A stretch of 7,798 nucleotides of DNA from Flammeovirgaceae bacterium UBA5008. Its GTDB lineage: Bacteria; Bacteroidota; Bacteroidia; Cytophagales; Cyclobacteriaceae. Below are positions 1 to 5,462 of the stretch, in pieces (the stretch's first letter is position 1; each line of letters starts with the position of its first letter). The position numbers and the translations under genes were made by a program. Where the stretch lies: NCBI GenBank assembly GCA_002398365.1, contig DGYK01000028.1, positions 1 to 7,798 on the forward strand, in the 5' to 3' direction. The notes beneath the pieces were generated by a model, which was not told where the DNA came from, did no database searches, and was given only the letters and a program-made list of their open reading frames with translations.

Positions 1-102
1 GTTTTTATTCTACGCACAGCTTAATCAATTCTTACCCAAAATGAATGTTTCATAATTAATCAATTCTCAAACGTTTATTACAGAAAATACCGTATCATTT
101 CC

Positions 103-127
103 AAGATAGCAATGCATATACTATCTT
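103..127. promoter_or_regulatory. Inverted repeat overlapping a possible promoter of the Crp-like gene
   Basis: AAGATAG (103-109) and CTATCTT (121-127) are perfect inverted arms around an 11-base spacer. The right arm overlaps TATCTTTA (122-129), which matches 7 of 8 positions of the Bacteroidota -7 box TAnnTTTG and lies 20 bases before the GTG start. No convincing -33 TTG element is visible. It could be an autoregulatory operator, but a 7-bp dyad in AT-rich DNA may be chance. Confidence 0.3.
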
Positions 128-149
128 TAATCAACAATTAAATCAATCC

Positions 150-734
150 GTGTCGGCCATCCAGAATTTAGTATCTCATTTTGATCGCTACCTTTCTTTA
201 GACGATGTTGAAAGTAAGGCCTTAACGAGCCGGCTGACAGAAAGGAAGATAAAACGCAAACAGTACATTTTACAAGAAGCGGACATATGTAAATATTTTA
301 CATACGTAGTGGAAGGTTGCTTCAAAATGTATGGCGTAGATAAGTCGGGAACGGAACACAACCTGCTGTTTGCAGCCGAAGATGATTGGATTTCCGACCT
401 CGACAGCTTGCATAAAGAGCGACCCTCCAAATTATTTATCGAAGCGATAGAGCCATCTACCATCCTCCAAATATCAAAAGGCGACCTTTGGTATTTGTAC
501 ACCAACCATCCAAAGTTCAACAGAATCTTTCGGGTAATTACGGAAGACAAATACATTGAACTTCAAAACAGATTGCTTCAAACGTACAGCACCGCAGCAT
601 CTGAGCGATACGAAAGCTTTTTGGAACAGTATCCAAACTTGGCTAACCGATTGCCCAACACACAAATAGCATCTTACCTGGGCATTACCCCCGAATTTCT
701 AAGTAAAATTAGGAATGAGAGAAGCGGCAAATGA
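150..734 (+). CDS. Crp/Fnr family transcriptional regulator
   Basis: The 194-residue protein has the usual length and layout of the Bacteroidota Crp/Fnr-like regulators. An N-terminal cyclic-nucleotide-binding-like beta barrel spans about residues 20-115 (ILQEADICKYFTYVVEGCFK at 40-59, then DKSGTEHNLLFAAEDDW at 64-80). A dimer helix follows at about 120-150, then SERYESFLEQYP and a C-terminal helix-turn-helix at about 169-188 (LPNTQIASYLGITPEFLSKI). No cluster of four cysteines is seen, so an Fnr-type iron-sulfur sensor is unlikely, and the ligand is unknown. The start is GTG at 150: the frame is open upstream but has no nearby ATG, and this start gives the family's normal N-terminus. Members of this family often control a nearby oxidoreductase gene, so control of the operon at 853 is a reasonable inference, not something the sequence proves. 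Confidence 0.92.
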   Translation: MSAIQNLVSHFDRYLSLDDVESKALTSRLTERKIKRKQYILQEADICKYFTYVVEGCFKMYGVDKSGTEHNLLFAAEDDWISDLDSLHKERPSKLFIEAIEPSTILQISKGDLWYLYTNHPKFNRIFRVITEDKYIELQNRLLQTYSTAASERYESFLEQYPNLANRLPNTQIASYLGITPEFLSKIRNERSGK

Positions 735-740
735 TCCACC

Positions 741-756
741 CTTAATCTACATTAAG
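741..756 (+). terminator. Weak stem-loop after the Crp-like gene
   Basis: CTTAAT (741-746) and ATTAAG (751-756) form a 6-bp AT-only stem with a four-base loop just after the stop codon. Only a broken T-rich stretch (TATTTCTT) follows. It is a possible weak terminator, with little thermodynamic strength. Confidence 0.22.
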
Positions 757-804
757 ACTATTTCTTAAACCATCTTATAAGCGCAGGCAAATTGTTCACG
801 CCAC

Positions 805-848
805 CTTTGTATTGTCAATTTTGACGCAAAACAAAATTCAATACAAAG
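805..848. promoter_or_regulatory. Long interrupted inverted repeat directly before the oxidoreductase start
   Basis: CTTTGTATTG (805-814) pairs perfectly with CAATACAAAG (839-848). Inside it, AATTTTG (817-823) pairs perfectly with CAAAATT (832-838). The result is 17 base pairs with one two-base bulge (TC, 815-816) and an eight-base loop. The structure ends four bases before the ATG at 853. CACCTTTG (802-809), one base off the TAnnTTTG box, overlaps the left arm; if it is used, transcription would start inside the repeat, which would favour a DNA operator over an RNA hairpin. A shorter dyad, GTCAA-TT-TTGAC (814-825), is nested within it. Confidence 0.55.
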
Positions 849-852
849 CAAA

Positions 853-1515
853 ATGAAAACACCAAACACAAAAGTAGCCATTATAGGGCTGGGCAAAATA
901 GGAGAGGCAATTGCAACCAATCTAGTCAAAGGAAAACAAGCCGTAATCCTTGCATCGCGAGATGGAGAAAAGGCAAAGGCACTTGCTACCAAGCTGGGAA
1001 GTCTCGTCACTACCCAAGAAACATCGGAAGCAATCAAAGAAGCCGATGTAATCATTCCAACTATCTATTTTAATTCCCTAAAAGAATTTTTCCAAACCTA
1101 TGCAGTAGAATTGGAAGGCAAAATCATCGTTGACGTTTCGAATCCAATTGCACCGGACGGAAATGGTGGCTTCAAAAAGATAATTGGAGAGCATGAATCA
1201 GCCGGACAAATTCTTTCCCGATTAATTCCTAGAGGTGCTAAACTCATTAAGGCCTTTGGCACTTTGGGTGTTGATTCCTTAGCGAGAGCAGCGTTTAGCA
1301 ATCCCGAAAGAAAGGTTCTCTTCTACGCTTCCGACAGCACAAACAGCAATCAACAAATGGAGGAGCTTATCTCTACTAGCGGATTTAACCCGGTCCATAT
1401 CGGAGGCCTCGACCAATCAATCCGAATAGAAGTCTTTGGTGACTTGCACGAATTTGGCAAACTTGGTAAAACGGTAACACGCGAAGAAGTAAAAGCAATA
1501 CTAACTAACTCTTAA
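853..1515 (+). CDS. NADPH-dependent F420 reductase-like oxidoreductase (Rossmann fold)
   Basis: This 220-residue soluble protein belongs to the family of NAD(P)-binding proteins related to F420H2:NADP oxidoreductase (COG2085-like). The dinucleotide-binding loop is GLGKIGEAIA at residues 12-21. Ser35-Arg36 after the second strand (ASRDGEKAKA) fits a preference for NADPH over NADH. Further family hallmarks are VDVSNP (93-98) and KAFGTLG (133-139). The substrate is not known: Bacteroidota generally lack F420, so this is more likely a general NADPH-dependent reductase. Translation starts at ATG 853, after an A-rich leader (AAAGCAAA). It is followed after 12 bases by the lipoprotein gene, so the two probably share a transcript. 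The Crp-like gene upstream is the obvious candidate regulator. Confidence 0.9.
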   Translation: MKTPNTKVAIIGLGKIGEAIATNLVKGKQAVILASRDGEKAKALATKLGSLVTTQETSEAIKEADVIIPTIYFNSLKEFFQTYAVELEGKIIVDVSNPIAPDGNGGFKKIIGEHESAGQILSRLIPRGAKLIKAFGTLGVDSLARAAFSNPERKVLFYASDSTNSNQQMEELISTSGFNPVHIGGLDQSIRIEVFGDLHEFGKLGKTVTREEVKAILTNS

Positions 1516-1527
1516 ATACACAACCAC

Positions 1528-2013
1528 ATGAAACATCTTTTATTTATCGTAGTGTTGTTACTAATCGTAACAGCCTGTCAAAACAAAACAGAAAATCAAT
1601 CAATCAATTCAACCCAAAACGCAATGGAACAGACAACGGAAAAAGCAGCTATCGAGAAATTATTGTTCGCTTACCGCGATGCGCTAAACGCATCTGATGT
1701 AAACAAAGTGCTTCCACTGTATACAAACGATGGTGTGTTTATGCCGTCCAATGCACCTTCAGCCATCGGACAAGAGCAAGTAAAAGCAGCATACGAGTAT
1801 GTGTTTTCACAAATTCAATTAAATATTGAGTTTTATATTGACGAAATTGTAGTGAATGGCGACTATGCCTTCGCGCGAACTACTTCCAAAGGCACCACAT
1901 TGATCCACGCGAACAAGCAAACCGTGCCTGAAGAAAACAGAGAGCTATTTGTTTTGCAAAAAGCAAATGGGCAATGGAAAATAGCTCGATACATGTTTAA
2001 CAAAATGAAATAA
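1528..2013 (+). CDS. SnoaL/NTF2-like (SgcJ/EcaC-type) lipoprotein
   Basis: The 161-residue protein begins with a lipoprotein signal (MKHLL, a hydrophobic core at residues 4-14, lipobox VTAC) that puts the lipidated cysteine at position 17. After a polar linker, residues 40-160 have the pattern of the NTF2-like superfamily: a first helix EKLLFAYRDALNASDVNKVLPLYTNDGVFM (43-72, given here as a span with key residues), then GQEQVKAAYEYVF, and strands ending in ENRELFVLQKANGQWKIARY (136-155). SgcJ/EcaC and DUF4440-like proteins look like this. They are small cone-shaped domains that bind a ligand or act as enzymes, and the function of this one cannot be read from the sequence. It is probably anchored in the membrane on the periplasmic side and co-transcribed with the oxidoreductase 12 bases upstream. 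Confidence 0.88.
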   Translation: MKHLLFIVVLLLIVTACQNKTENQSINSTQNAMEQTTEKAAIEKLLFAYRDALNASDVNKVLPLYTNDGVFMPSNAPSAIGQEQVKAAYEYVFSQIQLNIEFYIDEIVVNGDYAFARTTSKGTTLIHANKQTVPEENRELFVLQKANGQWKIARYMFNKMK

Positions 2014-2033
2014 GTACAGAATCACGTTAATTT

Positions 2034-2098
2034 CTCCGCGGAGTCTCCGGCACAGAGCTCCGCGGTTAATCTTATTTCATCGGAGTGCCTCGGCACTC
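2034..2098. repeat. GC-rich palindromic intergenic repeat (two hairpins)
   Basis: Two GC-rich hairpins lie between the lipoprotein stop and the first AATCCT repeat. CCGCGGAG (2036-2043) pairs with CTCCGCGG (2058-2065), and the left arm is part of the perfect palindrome CTCCGCGGAG (2034-2043). GAGTGCC (2083-2089) pairs with GGCACTC (2092-2098) around a two-base loop. The CTCTGCGTGAC-like wording resembles a class of dispersed Bacteroidota repeats, and related but degraded wording recurs at about 2830-2860. It may end the upstream transcript, although no T-run follows. Confidence 0.6.
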
Positions 2099-2116
2099 TG
2101 CGTGACACGCTACTTT

Positions 2117-2215
2117 AATCCTTTAAATCCTGATGCACACAATTACGACAACACTTTTTTAGGAGTGAGGAGAATTGGTGAAATTGAATCAAAACGAAGC
2201 GGCTTTAAACAAGAT
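2117..2215 (+). repeat. Dispersed AATCCT repeat, copy R1
   Basis: The copy runs AATCCTTTAAATCCTGAT, a short variable part, TTACGACAACAC, T6, then AGGAGTGAGGAG and GGTGAAATTG. It can still be aligned with copy R4 as far as GAAGCGGCTTTAA (2196-2209). An open frame of 64 codons starting at GTG 2102 crosses the repeat but shows no protein family and is probably not a gene. Confidence 0.75.
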
Positions 2216-2357
2216 ATCATCAATAGATTAAGCGGGCTTATGCAAAAAATAAAGAACAGTGCTTCCACCAACACGATGTTCAATTTGGCTGGGTGAGTGA
2301 CCTCGTAAAGTTTCAGTTTCGTTGTTATCTTTAATCTTGTAGAACGAGTCGCCACAA
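2216..2357. other. Spacer without a recognised gene
   Basis: AT-rich DNA between repeat R1 and the plug-like gene. Part of it is open in the frame ending TGA at 2296, but without a convincing start or family. TATCTTTA near 2327, some 30 bases before the ATG at 2358, matches 7 of 8 positions of the TAnnTTTG box and could be the promoter of that gene. No -33 element was seen. Confidence 0.3.
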
Positions 2358-2801
2358 ATGAAAATTCTCGCCATATTCACTCTACTCTGTATGACATCCA
2401 TTTCGTGGGCGCAATCTGCTTCGAAAGAGAATAATCAATTTTTGACTTATCATCAAAATGAAAATTGGTTAATGACCACAAAATTACTCGACAAATCGGC
2501 ACAATGGAACGCGATAAAACAGAGATTCTTTTGCAAAGAGAATCAAAATGTTTCCGTTGACTCAATTCAATATTCGCCATTGATCGTTATCAACGGAATA
2601 CCTTTTAATATTTCGAAAGAACGGACCGAGACCAAAACCCGTGACATATTGAACTTAGTAAACGAGAGCTCAATTAGAGAACTCTTAATACTTGACAAAC
2701 TAACTGAAGAGTGGTCTTTTTGCAAACCATTTTCAGGTGTTATTATATTAAGACTTGACAAGAACACGCAAAAGAAATTATCTAAACTGAAACTGATCTA
2801 A
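2358..2801 (+). CDS. Secreted protein resembling a lone TonB plug domain
   Basis: The 147-residue protein has a Sec signal peptide (MKILAIFTLLCMTSISWAQS, cleavage likely after Ala18 or Gln19). The mature part has the rhythm of a TonB-receptor plug domain: SPLIVINGIPF at 73-83 (compare the plug phrase 'plvviDGvp'), a helix DILNLVNESSIRELLILDK at 96-114 (compare 'dIesieVLkda'), and FSGVIILRL at 125-133 (compare 'GVIlItTK'). There is no beta barrel, since the protein ends eight codons after KNTQ. Two cysteines (59 and 122) could form a disulfide. This assignment rests on motif resemblance only, and the role is unknown. It sits alone between repeats R1 and R2. Its DNA is AT-rich like the next gene. 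Confidence 0.75.
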   Translation: MKILAIFTLLCMTSISWAQSASKENNQFLTYHQNENWLMTTKLLDKSAQWNAIKQRFFCKENQNVSVDSIQYSPLIVINGIPFNISKERTETKTRDILNLVNESSIRELLILDKLTEEWSFCKPFSGVIILRLDKNTQKKLSKLKLI

Positions 2802-2898
2802 CGTCTAGCTGTTCAATTGTTTATCCAAAGAGCCTCCGGTGCGTGACTCTGCGCAGAATTTAGCTGACCTATGATGTTGCGCTGATAATGCAGTTCAA
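2802..2898. other. Short spacer with a degraded GC-rich repeat
   Basis: This follows the plug-like gene. It begins with AACGTCTAGCTG and contains GAGCCTCCGGTGCGTGAC and CTCTGCGCAG (about 2829-2857), which resemble the GC-rich repeat at 2034-2098. No terminator with a T-run and no gene was seen. Confidence 0.35.
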
Positions 2899-2962
2899 AA
2901 TCCCCGCATTTATAAATGACAATACACTTTTTTTGGAGGAGTGAGGAGAAATGGTGAAATTG
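2899..2962 (+). repeat. Dispersed AATCCT repeat, copy R2 (diverged head)
   Basis: The head is reduced to AATCCCCGCATTTATAAATG. The rest is well kept: GACAATACAC, T7, GGAGGAGTGAGGAG and ATGGTGAAATTG. The tail matches R1 more closely than R4 or R5. It ends 19 bases before the next gene, so it supplies that gene's leader. The purine run GGAGGAGTGAGGAG is Shine-Dalgarno-like and precedes ATG 2951, which opens a frame of only 15 codons. Confidence 0.7.
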
Positions 2963-2981
2963 GTAAGATTAATACGAAAAC

Positions 2982-3569
2982 ATGTTCCAAAGAATTAATT
3001 CGACTGTTGAGTCCTATCGAACGATCGCCAGAATTGTTTTAGTGTACGTATTTCACTTAACATTGATGTCTTGTGTTACCTTACAACAATCTACCTTAAA
3101 AAAACAAAAAGTTGAGCTAACAAAAAGTGATCTGAATCAATTAAATGGAGATTATGAACTGCTTCCAACAGACAATTCAACTTATAGATTACCCCTTGTC
3201 TTGGTTTATAATAAGTGTTGCGGTTACGATACAGTAAGTGACGAGAAAGATCGCGTTTCGTTGCAAGTTCTTACTAATAATAGAATACGGGTGATGATCA
3301 TAAGTGATAACAAGATCGTAAAAAAGAAAATTTTGCGGGGTAAAATGAAGGACGGATATTTTGAATGTAATTCAAGTTATCTATCGCCTTTTTGGGTTGT
3401 AGTAAATGCGTATACCAGACAAAAAATAAGAATTGGATTGTTAGCCGATGGAAGCTTGGTGGTTGATGCTGCTAGAGAGACTTGGGGTTTCTTAGTATTT
3501 ATGCCTTTTACTGGACATCGCGACAAAGTAAATAACTTGGAGTTTCCAAGAAAGAATGACAGTGGCTAA
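2982..3569 (+). CDS. Putative lipoprotein of unknown family
   Basis: The 195-residue protein has a positively charged N-terminus, a hydrophobic stretch at about residues 14-30 and the lipobox LMSC, giving a lipidated Cys31. The n-region is rather long (13 residues). ATG 2982 is the only good start, because no later ATG would keep the signal. The mature part begins with a polar linker and then LTKSDLNQLNGDYELLPTD (116-bp into the mature region, residues 46-64), a phrase typical of small Bacteroidota lipoproteins that measure or bind something in the periplasm. It is rich in beta strands. A CC pair is at residues 78-79. No catalytic motif was recognised and no function is proposed. It lies directly after repeat R2 and is followed by a truncated gene. 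Confidence 0.75.
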   Translation: MFQRINSTVESYRTIARIVLVYVFHLTLMSCVTLQQSTLKKQKVELTKSDLNQLNGDYELLPTDNSTYRLPLVLVYNKCCGYDTVSDEKDRVSLQVLTNNRIRVMIISDNKIVKKKILRGKMKDGYFECNSSYLSPFWVVVNAYTRQKIRIGLLADGSLVVDAARETWGFLVFMPFTGHRDKVNNLEFPRKNDSG

Positions 3570-3615
3570 CAAGGTTATGTTAAAAGAATATGTGTATTTC
3601 TATATACAGAATTTT

Positions 3616-3623
3616 CATTTTTG
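3616..3623 (+). promoter_or_regulatory. Possible -7 box before the truncated secreted-protein gene
   Basis: CATTTTTG matches 7 of 8 positions of the Bacteroidota TAnnTTTG element. It lies 31 bases before ATG 3655 and is followed by an A-rich leader. No clear -33 TTG is present, so support is modest. Confidence 0.28.
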
Positions 3624-3654
3624 TAGTTTAAAGAAACAGCCAAACTAAATACGA

Positions 3655-3780
3655 ATGAAAAAGGCCTTATTACTAATTCTACTTTCTTCAACGCTGACAT
3701 ACGGACAAAATAGTAAACGTGATAGTATTTGGTCACTCGTCTGGCGCGGAAGTTCACTTCCGTGCCCCAATTCGGGTTGA
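3655..3780 (+). pseudogene. Truncated secreted-protein gene (5' end only)
   Basis: ATG 3655 opens a frame of 41 codons. It encodes a clean Sec signal peptide, MKKALLLILLSSTLTYGQ, then NSKRDSIWSLVWRGSSLPCP and a TGA stop. The signal peptide, the possible promoter and the A-rich leader all look like the start of a normal secreted-protein gene, but nothing that follows looks like a mature protein. The frame runs straight into the palindrome at 3743-3766 and stops soon after, so insertion of that repeat, or a deletion ending at it, probably removed the body of the gene. The alternative is a genuine secreted peptide of about 23 residues, which seems less likely. Confidence 0.55.
3743..3766. repeat. 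Palindromic repeat inside the truncated gene
   Basis: GGCGCGGAAGT (3743-3753) and ACTTCCGTGCC (3756-3766) are inverted arms with a single G/T wobble and only TC between them. The dyad lies exactly where the reading frame of the secreted-protein gene stops making sense. I believe similar GGAAGTTCACTTCC hairpins are dispersed in other Bacteroidota, but this rests on memory. Confidence 0.6.
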
Positions 3781-3799
3781 AGAAAACTTCATTGTCCGG

Positions 3800-3867
3800 A
3801 TCACCCGACAACGCCTACTTCTTTTATTTCCTTTTATACTTTTTATCAGTGGTTATCACCCGACAAC
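3800..3867. repeat. Pair of 13-bp direct repeats
   Basis: ATCACCCGACAAC occurs at 3800-3812 and again at 3855-3867, 55 bases apart. The pair sits between the palindrome and the minus-strand ORF, so it may mark the border of an inserted or rearranged segment. Confidence 0.55.
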
Positions 3868-3887
3868 CGTAAAAATCTGCTCATCGT

Positions 3888-4250
3888 CTACTGGCCATAG
3901 CGGTTTCCGTTTCTTGTGTTGTGCCTGGTGGAGTCAAGGATAATGTACTCGCACAGTTTGGCAAACGTGCTATGCCCGGAGGGACGCAACAGCAGCGCAT
4001 TTAAAATCGGCTCAATGCGGGTATTGCCAAATTGCAGAAAGAGCCCAATCTCATCTTCACCCCGAGGTTGTTTGTCCAAATATTCCCTCCAAACCTTGCG
4101 CCACTCGGCAGGAAATCCAAACCGGTCGGTGAGTAAATCAAATACCTTTTGAATGTGCACCGCATCCATGTCGTGGAAGATATTGGTGCGAACACCAGAC
4201 AGAGGGCTGACCAAACCTTTAAACCGCGTATCTTTTCTTGCCTGTCCCAT
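3888..4250 (-). CDS. Unrecognised minus-strand ORF, 120 residues
   Basis: This is the only minus-strand gene candidate in the window. The translation looks like real protein: a helical centre, HIQKVFDLLTDRFGFPAEWRKVWREYLDKQ (residues 32-61, described here by span), an acidic turn RGEDEIG, then IEPILNALLLRPSG and FAKLCEYIILDS. Codon third positions are GC-rich compared with the genes at 2358 and 2982, which suggests another origin. The last 14 residues (STRHNTRNGNRYGQ) look less protein-like, so the 3' end may be altered. The start could be ATG 4250 or the ATG at 4169 (residue 28). It shares no obvious family. It may be an intact small gene or a fragment left by rearrangement next to the truncated gene. 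Confidence 0.5.
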   Translation of the reverse strand: MGQARKDTRFKGLVSPLSGVRTNIFHDMDAVHIQKVFDLLTDRFGFPAEWRKVWREYLDKQPRGEDEIGLFLQFGNTRIEPILNALLLRPSGHSTFAKLCEYIILDSTRHNTRNGNRYGQ

Positions 4251-4254
4251 GCCC

Positions 4255-4262
4255 CAAACATA
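4255..4262 (-). promoter_or_regulatory. TATGTTTG box before the minus-strand ORF
   Basis: Read on the minus strand, TATGTTTG is a perfect match to TAnnTTTG and ends four bases before ATG 4250. If used, the transcript would be almost leaderless from that ATG, or would give an ~80-base leader for the ATG at 4169. No TTTG is seen 19 bases upstream. Confidence 0.3.
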
Positions 4263-4312
4263 ATGAATAGCGGGTTAAAATTGCTAATATTTTTAGTAAA
4301 ATAGTAACTATT

Positions 4313-4376
4313 CCCCTCCTGGTAAGGGTGCCCGGCGGGGTGGTCGCAAGACAATACCCGTAGGGCGGGGTGATGC
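4313..4376. repeat. CCCCTCC / GGCGGGGTG dispersed repeat
   Basis: CCCCTCCTGGTAAGGGTGCC (4313-4332) is followed by GGCGGGGTG at 4334-4342 and again at 4364-4372. This wording matches a REP-like intergenic repeat that I recall as common in Bacteroidota genomes. It lies directly before the AATCCT copy R3. The minus-strand frame running through it is not a gene. Confidence 0.6.
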
Positions 4377-4396
4377 GCTACCTTATTCCAGCAACC

Positions 4397-4424
4397 ATCC
4401 TAAAATCCTGTAAATCCTGATGCA
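4397..4424 (+). repeat. Dispersed AATCCT repeat, copy R3 (head only)
   Basis: ATCCTAAAATCCTG and TAAATCCTGATGC are present, but the usual TTTACGACAACAC, T-run and GGAGG tail are missing. This is therefore a shortened copy, or a copy in which only the tandem head was inserted or kept. Confidence 0.7.
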
Positions 4425-4639
4425 AAAAATGAGCAGTCTGCACTTCACGCCACACGCACCCTCGATTAGCGATTAACTATCAACTAGACCTTTTTTGTTG
4501 ATATATAACGAGAATTTTCGTTTTATATCGTTAGTTGAATCCTTTCTCCGCAGCACAAACTGGCAAATCTCGTTCAAAAACGCGTTTTCAAGTTTGGCAC
4601 GAGATATGTCAATGGTTTTCCAAAAAAAAATTCAATTCT
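4425..4639. other. Regulatory spacer before the helical-protein gene
   Basis: No gene is visible. It holds ATTAACTATCAACTA (4472-4486), which is nearly the reverse complement of 5474-5488, and TAGACCTTTTTT (4485-4496), repeated exactly at 5450-5461. It also has an inverted repeat GATATATAACG (4500-4510) / CGTTTTATATC (4519-4529) with one mismatch, and the perfect 12-bp palindrome AAAACGCGTTTT (4577-4588). The last two are possible operators for the following gene. The frame of that gene is open back to TTG 4535, but this stretch does not read like protein. Confidence 0.5.
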
Positions 4640-5392
4640 ATGGAAAATCAATTTGACTCCGGCCACTCCACAAACGTGGCTCGCTTTGCAGAGTTAGTAA
4701 AACGTTGCATTGCATTGGGTTCTAAGTTCAAACCGGCCAGGGCCATCATTAAGATTGAAAACTTGAAGATCGTGCTTGCTAATGCCAAGCAGGCGATGTC
4801 GGCACTCAAAATTGCGCACACCGCCATGACCAAGGCCACTACTGCGCGTGCGCGTACCTTCCGTGCGCTGGATAAACTGGTCACTCGCTTGGGCAATGGC
4901 GCAGCCTCGTCCGATATTCTTCCTGAAACAATCGAGAAGATCAGAAAGCAAGTCGCCAAGTACCATAGTAAGCGCATTGGGTCTATTGATAAACCAGCGC
5001 CAGACACGACAGCCGAAACAACAGAGGAAGCGGAAATCAGACGCAACTCGGTAGCGCAGGGCAGCATGAATCGTAAGATTGAAAACTTTGATAAGTTGAT
5101 CATCATGTTTGAAGCCGAAGAAAACTATCAGCCCAATGAAATAGATCTGACAGTAGAATCTCTTAAAACCATGCTCAACGAAGTCATGACCAGAAACGAT
5201 TTGGCGCAGGATGCCAAAATTAATTTCAACGCGGCATTAGATGCACGCGACAAAGTTCTGTACGATGCCGAGCTTGGTTTGATTACTTGCGTAAGGGTAA
5301 CCAAGAAATATGTAAAGTTTGCCTTTGGCCCTTCAAGTAAAGAATTCAAACGCCTCTCGAGCCTGACATTTAAAAACAAAGGGGAAGAATAA
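4640..5392 (+). CDS. Uncharacterised helical protein, Bacteroidota-type
   Basis: From ATG 4640 the protein has 250 residues. A TTG at 4535 would add 35 residues, but the ATG gives a natural start (MENQFDSGH) after an A-rich leader. It has no signal peptide or membrane segment and should be cytoplasmic. Nearly all of it is predicted by eye to be alpha-helical and rich in Ala, Lys and Arg, for example AIIKIENLKIVLANAKQAMS, with coiled-coil-like spacing. A polar linker PAPDTTAETTEEAE splits two helical halves. The C-terminus, RDKVLYDAELGLI followed by VTKKYVKFAFGPSSKEFK, matches a pattern I recall from abundant uncharacterised Bacteroidota proteins (R..LYd...GL...vk.YVK..FG..S.e.K). The function is unknown. 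The gene is GC-richer than 2358-3569 and lies alone between repeats R3 and R4, with its own terminator. Confidence 0.85.
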   Translation: MENQFDSGHSTNVARFAELVKRCIALGSKFKPARAIIKIENLKIVLANAKQAMSALKIAHTAMTKATTARARTFRALDKLVTRLGNGAASSDILPETIEKIRKQVAKYHSKRIGSIDKPAPDTTAETTEEAEIRRNSVAQGSMNRKIENFDKLIIMFEAEENYQPNEIDLTVESLKTMLNEVMTRNDLAQDAKINFNAALDARDKVLYDAELGLITCVRVTKKYVKFAFGPSSKEFKRLSSLTFKNKGEE

Positions 5393-5409
5393 GGGTATTG
5401 GTTTTTGTG

Positions 5410-5462
5410 AGGTCTACTTCGCTTTGGCAGGCTTTTGCCACCGGGCGGGTAGACCTTTTTTT
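5410..5462 (+). terminator. Intrinsic terminator of the helical-protein gene
   Basis: AGGTCTAC (5410-5417) pairs perfectly with GTAGACCT (5449-5456), which runs into seven T residues (5456-5462). An inner stem TGGCA (5425-5429) / TGCCA (5436-5440) shortens the loop. It lies 18 bases after the stop codon and is the clearest terminator in the window. Confidence 0.82.

Noticed and set aside
2102..2296. 64-codon + strand frame crossing repeat R1
   Set aside because: It starts at a GTG inside the GC-rich repeat, translates the repeat itself and has no family resemblance.
2951..2998. 15-codon leader peptide after the GGAGGAGTGAGGAG run of R2
   Set aside because: The Shine-Dalgarno-like run is part of the repeat in all copies, and the other copies have no matching ATG frame.
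3575..3943. Frames on both strands through the 3743-3867 palindrome and direct repeats
   Set aside because: They arise from repeat sequence, lack plausible starts and end inside other features.
4001..4354. 117-codon minus-strand frame overlapping the ORF at 3888-4250
   Set aside because: It begins in the GGCGGGGTG repeat and its composition is poor compared with the other frame; a frameshift linking both is possible but unsupported.
4535..4639. N-terminal extension of the helical protein from TTG 4535
   Set aside because: The ATG at 4640 follows a typical A-rich leader, while the extension overlaps operator-like dyads and does not read like the rest of the protein.
4648..5379. Minus-strand frames inside the helical-protein gene
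   Set aside because: They are shadows of a well-supported + strand gene with its own terminator.
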